From Rikenellaceae bacterium (GTDB lineage: Bacteria > Bacteroidota > Bacteroidia > Bacteroidales > UBA932), in contig CAAGGO010000397.1 in assembly GCA_900769385.1 (NCBI GenBank), positions 1 to 9,421 of the forward strand: a DNA stretch of 9,421 nt, written 5' to 3'. The translations under genes and the position numbers were made by a program. Positions 5,973 through 9,421 of this stretch are shown here, in pieces. The notes beneath the pieces were generated by a model that saw only the letters and a program-made list of their open reading frames with translations, ran no database searches and had not been told where the DNA came from. Each line of letters begins with the position of its first letter. Position 1 is the first letter of the stretch.

Positions 5973-7931
5973 ATGGGTTTTCAAAGGATGTTTGGAGGGA
6001 GAAAGCGCAGGTTTTCAGGCCTGGCTGGAGCGGCTGTGTGGTTTATCCTTGTAGCAACAGCGTGTGCAGGCGGAAAGAAACTGGCTCTTCTGCGGGAAGA
6101 GGGGATAACCGCCAGTGTGGCGGTTGGAAGCCTGGATGACATTGATACACAACAGCTGTTGCCAGAGGAGGAGCCTGTACCTCAGGTGGTGGAGGTTACA
6201 GATTTGAAGGGAAACAGGATAATAATGAATGCCGTAAAGGATGAGGAGACAGGTGAAATGGTTGCTACGGAGGAGCTGGACGAGATAGTTGTGGTGGCCA
6301 AGTTCAGGCACGTTGCCGAGAGGAATGGGGTTGTAGACCTTGTTTTTGAACTCTCGGTGCCGCTTGAGCTTCAGAAAAGGATGTGGCAGGTCCGTTTTAC
6401 CCCCAAGTATTTTGTTCTTGGAGACACTTTGCCTGCAGATATGATATATGTAACTGGAGAAAAATTCCGTAGGGTGCAGAATTGGGAGCACAGTATGTAT
6501 GGGAATTATATGGACAAGATAGTCCCTGAAGATATTGCTGATACCCTTTTTATGAGGCATAAACTGCTTGAACGGTTTATGGCCAGGGTACACCGTAACG
6601 GGGAGGAGTATAATGACAGTTTGCGCAACAGGGCCGAGCAGCATTACAGAATGCATCTTATGAAGAAGATGAATGCCAACAGGGCGGGGGCACATAAAAG
6701 CGTATACAACAAGTTTGTGGTTGATCCTTTCCCGAATGGAGGGGTGAGGCTTGATTCTGTAGTGTATGACAAATCCCGCAACGGAATACGGTACTACTAT
6801 GTGCAGACCCTTAAAACAAGGCCGGGACTCAAGAAGGTGGAGATGGTTATGCAGGGGGAGGTTTATACAAATGGCCGCAAACTGTGCAATCTTCAGATGA
6901 CAGATCCACTCACATTCTACATAAGTTCAATTTCATCCTTTACGGATGAATCAAAAAGATATCTGAAGAAAGTGGTGTACAGGGATTTGGATTTGAGCAC
7001 CTCATATAACATTGAGTTCAGGAAGAACAGATGGGAAATTGACCCGGGCTTCTCCCTTAACGGAAAGGAACTTTCTGCAATACGGGGAAATATCTCCCAA
7101 ATATTGGAGAACAGTGAGTATGTGATGGATTCTATCCTCATTACGGCCAGCGGTTCCCCTGATGGGAAACTGAGTGTGAATGAAAAGGTTTCGGCCAAGA
7201 GGGGAGAGGCCATCAGAAAATATGTTTCGGATTATGTGGCATACCACAAGGACTCGGTCAAAAGGGGGGTGTGGAACATAAATGCAGACGAAAGCTATCG
7301 GGAAGATGAAGGAGAAACGGGAAATTTTGATGTGGGGAACATTAGGGTTACCGCTGTTCCTGAGGATTGGGATGCCTTGTATTCATTGGTGGTGAATGAT
7401 ACTTTGCTTGCGGCAAAAGGGGATATTATGGCTTTGTATGGAATTGATGGTTTGGATGCAAGGGAGGAGGCTTTGAAAAGGACAAAGGATTTCAGGTATG
7501 TGCAGGAGAACATTTATCCAAAGCTCAGGAGGGTAAAGTTCAATTTCAAGCTGCACCGTAAGGGGGTGGTTAAGGATACGGTACATACAACAGAACTGGA
7601 TACAACATATATGAACGGTGTGGAGGCGTTGAAAGAGAGGGATTACAAGAGGGCTGTCACTCTGCTCAGACCATACAACAGCTACAATACGGCAGTGGCA
7701 TTTGTATGTATGGATTATAACCGTTCGGCCCTCCAGGTGCTGCTTGGATTGCCGAGGGATGCCAGAAGGGATTATATGTTGGCTGTAGTTTACAGCAGGT
7801 TGGGGGATGAGAGCCTTGCTGTACAATATTTTATGAACTCGGTGGAGCAGGATGACAATATGCGCCACAGAGGTAATCTTGATCCTGAAATAAGTGCACT
7901 TATCAAAAAATATGAAATTTTTAAAAACTAA
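5973..7931 (+). CDS. Large fimbria-locus envelope protein with OmpA-like segment and TPR-like C-terminus, uncharacterised
   Basis: The product is 652 aa from ATG 5973, 5 bp after the DUF3575 stop. ATG 5988 is a near alternative, and the frame is also open back into the upstream gene. Residues 1-31 have a basic stretch (RKRR), a hydrophobic core and LVATAC, a weak lipobox with C31, so it is either a lipoprotein or membrane-tethered. Residues 90-250 hold a beta-rich domain (VVDLVFELSVPLELQKRMWQ) and then a charged helical part. Residues 387-410 (SILITASGSPDGK, then NEKVSAKR with N403 and R410) resemble the peptidoglycan-binding core of OmpA-like domains. Residues 546-635 look like TPR helices (YMNGVEALKERDYKRAVTLL; DYMLAVVYSRLGDESLAVQY). 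I recall similar long proteins beside DUF3575 and fimbrillin genes in Bacteroidales, without an assigned function. A periplasmic scaffold linking cell wall, outer membrane and fimbria is inference. It fills the position where a DUF3868 protein is often found, but I could not confirm that domain. Confidence 0.75.
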   Translation: MGFQRMFGGRKRRFSGLAGAAVWFILVATACAGGKKLALLREEGITASVAVGSLDDIDTQQLLPEEEPVPQVVEVTDLKGNRIIMNAVKDEETGEMVATEELDEIVVVAKFRHVAERNGVVDLVFELSVPLELQKRMWQVRFTPKYFVLGDTLPADMIYVTGEKFRRVQNWEHSMYGNYMDKIVPEDIADTLFMRHKLLERFMARVHRNGEEYNDSLRNRAEQHYRMHLMKKMNANRAGAHKSVYNKFVVDPFPNGGVRLDSVVYDKSRNGIRYYYVQTLKTRPGLKKVEMVMQGEVYTNGRKLCNLQMTDPLTFYISSISSFTDESKRYLKKVVYRDLDLSTSYNIEFRKNRWEIDPGFSLNGKELSAIRGNISQILENSEYVMDSILITASGSPDGKLSVNEKVSAKRGEAIRKYVSDYVAYHKDSVKRGVWNINADESYREDEGETGNFDVGNIRVTAVPEDWDALYSLVVNDTLLAAKGDIMALYGIDGLDAREEALKRTKDFRYVQENIYPKLRRVKFNFKLHRKGVVKDTVHTTELDTTYMNGVEALKERDYKRAVTLLRPYNSYNTAVAFVCMDYNRSALQVLLGLPRDARRDYMLAVVYSRLGDESLAVQYFMNSVEQDDNMRHRGNLDPEISALIKKYEIFKN

Positions 7932-7944
7932 AACAAAACAAGTT

Positions 7945-8973
7945 ATGAAGAAAGTATTTATTGCTATGGCAGCCATTGCATCAATGGCTTGCAGCTGTAC
8001 AAAAGAGGAGATTAAAAATGACGGGACTTCTGAGCAGGAAGGAGTGGTGAGAATTGTACTGGAGAATGGCAGCGGAACAAAGGCATCCGGTGACGGACAC
8101 GGTGTCCAGGCTGATGACAACAATCTTAAAACCCTTGAAGTGTTCATCTTCAGGTTGAATGACGGACAAGTTGATGACGGTATGTTGGATGCCTATAAAA
8201 AATTATCGGGAGATGACCTGAAAAATTTGTCAAATATTGTGTTGAAGACCACTACGGGAAAGAAGATGATTTATGTGGTTGCCAATGGTCATAAAACGGA
8301 TTGGTCAGAAGGTTTGACAATTGGAAACTTCAAGCAGCAGATGGCATATCTGTTCAAGGAGGATGTGAGGAATTTCATCATGTATGCCGGGAAGGAAACT
8401 ACTGTACAATTGGAATCAACCGTTTCAATGGTACTTACAAGAATGGTTTCAAGAGTACAGCTCAACTCTGTAACCGTATCTTTTGCCGATACACCTTTTG
8501 AGGGGGTTCCATTGCAGAATGTAAAGGCTTATCTTACAAATGTGCAGGCCCAGAAATTATTGATTGACGGTAGCGGAACCAACCTGAAGGTGGTGAACTT
8601 CAAGAAATATGTGGCTGCAGATATGGTGGGGGCCACAATGGAGGGGCTTTTGTATGAGGAGATTGCAGACAATATTGTCGAGTCTACACACAGTACACCA
8701 CATTTTTTCTACTGTTATGAGAACACTTGTACCAGGGAAACGGATACAGAGAGGTTTACCAAACTGGTAATAGAGGGAACCCTTAATGGTGTCACTTACT
8801 ATTATCCTGTACCAATAAAGGATTTGAAAAGAAACAGCTGTTATACAATTGATGTGAAGATTTACAGACCGGGTTCACTTGATCCTGAGAGAGCTGTGGA
8901 GGTTGGAACGCTGGATTTGAGGCTGAATATCCAGGATTGGAATACCATACCTGGAAGCGTTGTTGAATTTTAA
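7945..8973 (+). CDS. FimA/Mfa1-type fimbrillin lipoprotein (type V fimbria subunit)
   Basis: The product is 342 aa from ATG 7945, 13 bp after the previous stop. Two upstream in-frame ATGs (7894, 7912) lie inside the preceding gene and would spoil the signal peptide. The signal MKKVFIAMAAIASMACSC offers C16 or C18 as the lipidated cysteine; the following TKEE fits the acidic/Lys surface-export signal of Bacteroidetes lipoproteins. The N-terminal domain (about 30-155) has the fimbrillin strands LKTLEVFIFRLNDG at 61-74 and MIYVVANGH at 108-116. VLTRMVSRVQLNSV at 163-176 marks the start of the second domain, and the protein ends WNTIPGSVVEF, like the C-terminal strand used in donor-strand exchange. 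In this family a lipidated precursor reaches the surface, is trimmed by a protease and polymerises. The region between the first strand and residue 61 has no Arg, so the usual Arg-protease site is not evident. It could be a stalk or a minor/tip subunit. Confidence 0.85.
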   Translation: MKKVFIAMAAIASMACSCTKEEIKNDGTSEQEGVVRIVLENGSGTKASGDGHGVQADDNNLKTLEVFIFRLNDGQVDDGMLDAYKKLSGDDLKNLSNIVLKTTTGKKMIYVVANGHKTDWSEGLTIGNFKQQMAYLFKEDVRNFIMYAGKETTVQLESTVSMVLTRMVSRVQLNSVTVSFADTPFEGVPLQNVKAYLTNVQAQKLLIDGSGTNLKVVNFKKYVAADMVGATMEGLLYEEIADNIVESTHSTPHFFYCYENTCTRETDTERFTKLVIEGTLNGVTYYYPVPIKDLKRNSCYTIDVKIYRPGSLDPERAVEVGTLDLRLNIQDWNTIPGSVVEF

Positions 8974-8978
8974 AAAAT

Positions 8979-9421
8979 ATGGTTATGGAAAAGGAGTTGC
9001 GGGGACGGTTTTTGAGGCATCGCATGCTGAATCTGATTTATGGATTGTTGTTGGGATCTGTGCTCCTTGTCAGTTGTACCGTATTTGAGGACAGGAGAGT
9101 TTGCCCCAATTATCTGGTGGTGGATTTGCGGGATGTGGACAAAACCATAAAGGAGTGGCAGATGTGGCTCTTTGATGATGGGGGGAAGCTCCTTTTTAAA
9201 GATACCATTTACAGACGTTCCTATCAGGAACCGTATGTGGTAACTGTCCCAAGGGCAGACAGGGTGAAGTGTCTTATGTGGGGAAACATGAGGAATGCAA
9301 CTGAAATAGAGGAAGATTATTCATACAGGACCTGTTTTGAAAAACTTCCCGGCGTTTGGGCGGATTCATTGTATTTCTTTACGGAAACAATAAGTACCGG
9401 GCAGGAAAACTCCTACGTTAA
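8979..9421 (+). CDS. FimB/Mfa2-type fimbrial anchor/assembly lipoprotein, N-terminal part (3' end outside window)
   Basis: An open frame of 147 codons runs off the window end, starting 5 bp after the fimbrillin stop. ATG 8979 and ATG 8985 are both possible; the signal peptide is the same. The n-region is long and basic (LRGRFLRHR), the hydrophobic core is LIYGLLLGSVL, and LVSC at residues 30-33 is a perfect lipobox with C33 as lipidation site. The mature part starts TVFEDRRVCPNYLVVDL, then WQMWLFDDGGKLLF and VTVPRADRVKCLMWGN. This order of a CxxxL-type first strand, a 'LFDDGGKL' strand and a proline strand ending in W-G matches the FimB/Mfa2 family, in which P. gingivalis members anchor the fimbria and control its length. 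The position right after a fimbrillin gene agrees. A tip pilin with a related fold is the main alternative. Confidence 0.82.
   Translation, partial: MVMEKELRGRFLRHRMLNLIYGLLLGSVLLVSCTVFEDRRVCPNYLVVDLRDVDKTIKEWQMWLFDDGGKLLFKDTIYRRSYQEPYVVTVPRADRVKCLMWGNMRNATEIEEDYSYRTCFEKLPGVWADSLYFFTETISTGQENSYV

Noticed and set aside
6015..6695. 226-codon antisense open frame opposite the large fimbria-locus protein
   Set aside because: Composition is His/Cys/Leu-rich with no domain pattern; it is explained by codon bias of the plus-strand gene.
7383..8147. 254-codon antisense open frame spanning two plus-strand genes
   Set aside because: No recognisable motifs and it crosses a real gene boundary; both sense genes are strongly supported.
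1..9421. CRISPR array, tRNA/rRNA genes, insertion sequence or integrase
   Set aside because: No regularly spaced direct repeats, no cloverleaf or rRNA stretches, and no transposase or recombinase motifs were seen on either strand.

Overview
The window looks like chromosomal DNA from a Bacteroidetes bacterium, most likely order Bacteroidales. The protein families point there: a DUF4251 secreted protein, a Porphyromonas/Bacteroides-type OmpA, a DUF3575 protein, a FimA/Mfa1-type fimbrillin and a FimB/Mfa2-type lipoprotein. Most starts lack a usable Shine-Dalgarno and sit behind AT-rich leaders, as is usual in this phylum. Base composition and codon use look even throughout, and I saw no tRNA, rRNA, insertion sequence, integrase or CRISPR array.

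Left part (1-2042): the C-terminal part of an AddA/RecB-like helicase-nuclease runs in from outside the window. It converges on a DUF4251 gene on the minus strand, and the two stop codons overlap within the four bases CTAA. A short divergent intergenic region (2043-2196), bounded by AT-rich inverted repeats, separates the DUF4251 gene from the next unit.

Middle part (2197-5227): a two-gene outer-membrane unit encodes an OmpA-like barrel/peptidoglycan-binding protein and then, 7 bp on, a DcaP-like porin. It ends at a strong hairpin flanked by A and T runs, shared with a convergent minus-strand gene for a six-helix HdeD-family membrane protein.

Right part (5228-9421): a leader with candidate RNA structure precedes a compact plus-strand cluster with gaps of only 5, 13 and 5 bp. 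In order it encodes a DUF3575 outer-membrane protein, a large uncharacterised protein (lipoprotein-like N-terminus, OmpA-like segment, TPR-like C-terminus), a FimA/Mfa1-type fimbrillin lipoprotein, and the first 147 codons of a FimB/Mfa2-type lipoprotein cut by the window end. I read this as a type V (lipoprotein-derived) fimbria operon in which two envelope proteins are made ahead of the pilins. A plausible model, which is inference, is that these two form an outer-membrane or periplasmic platform for fimbria assembly or anchoring. This is the most interesting part of the window.
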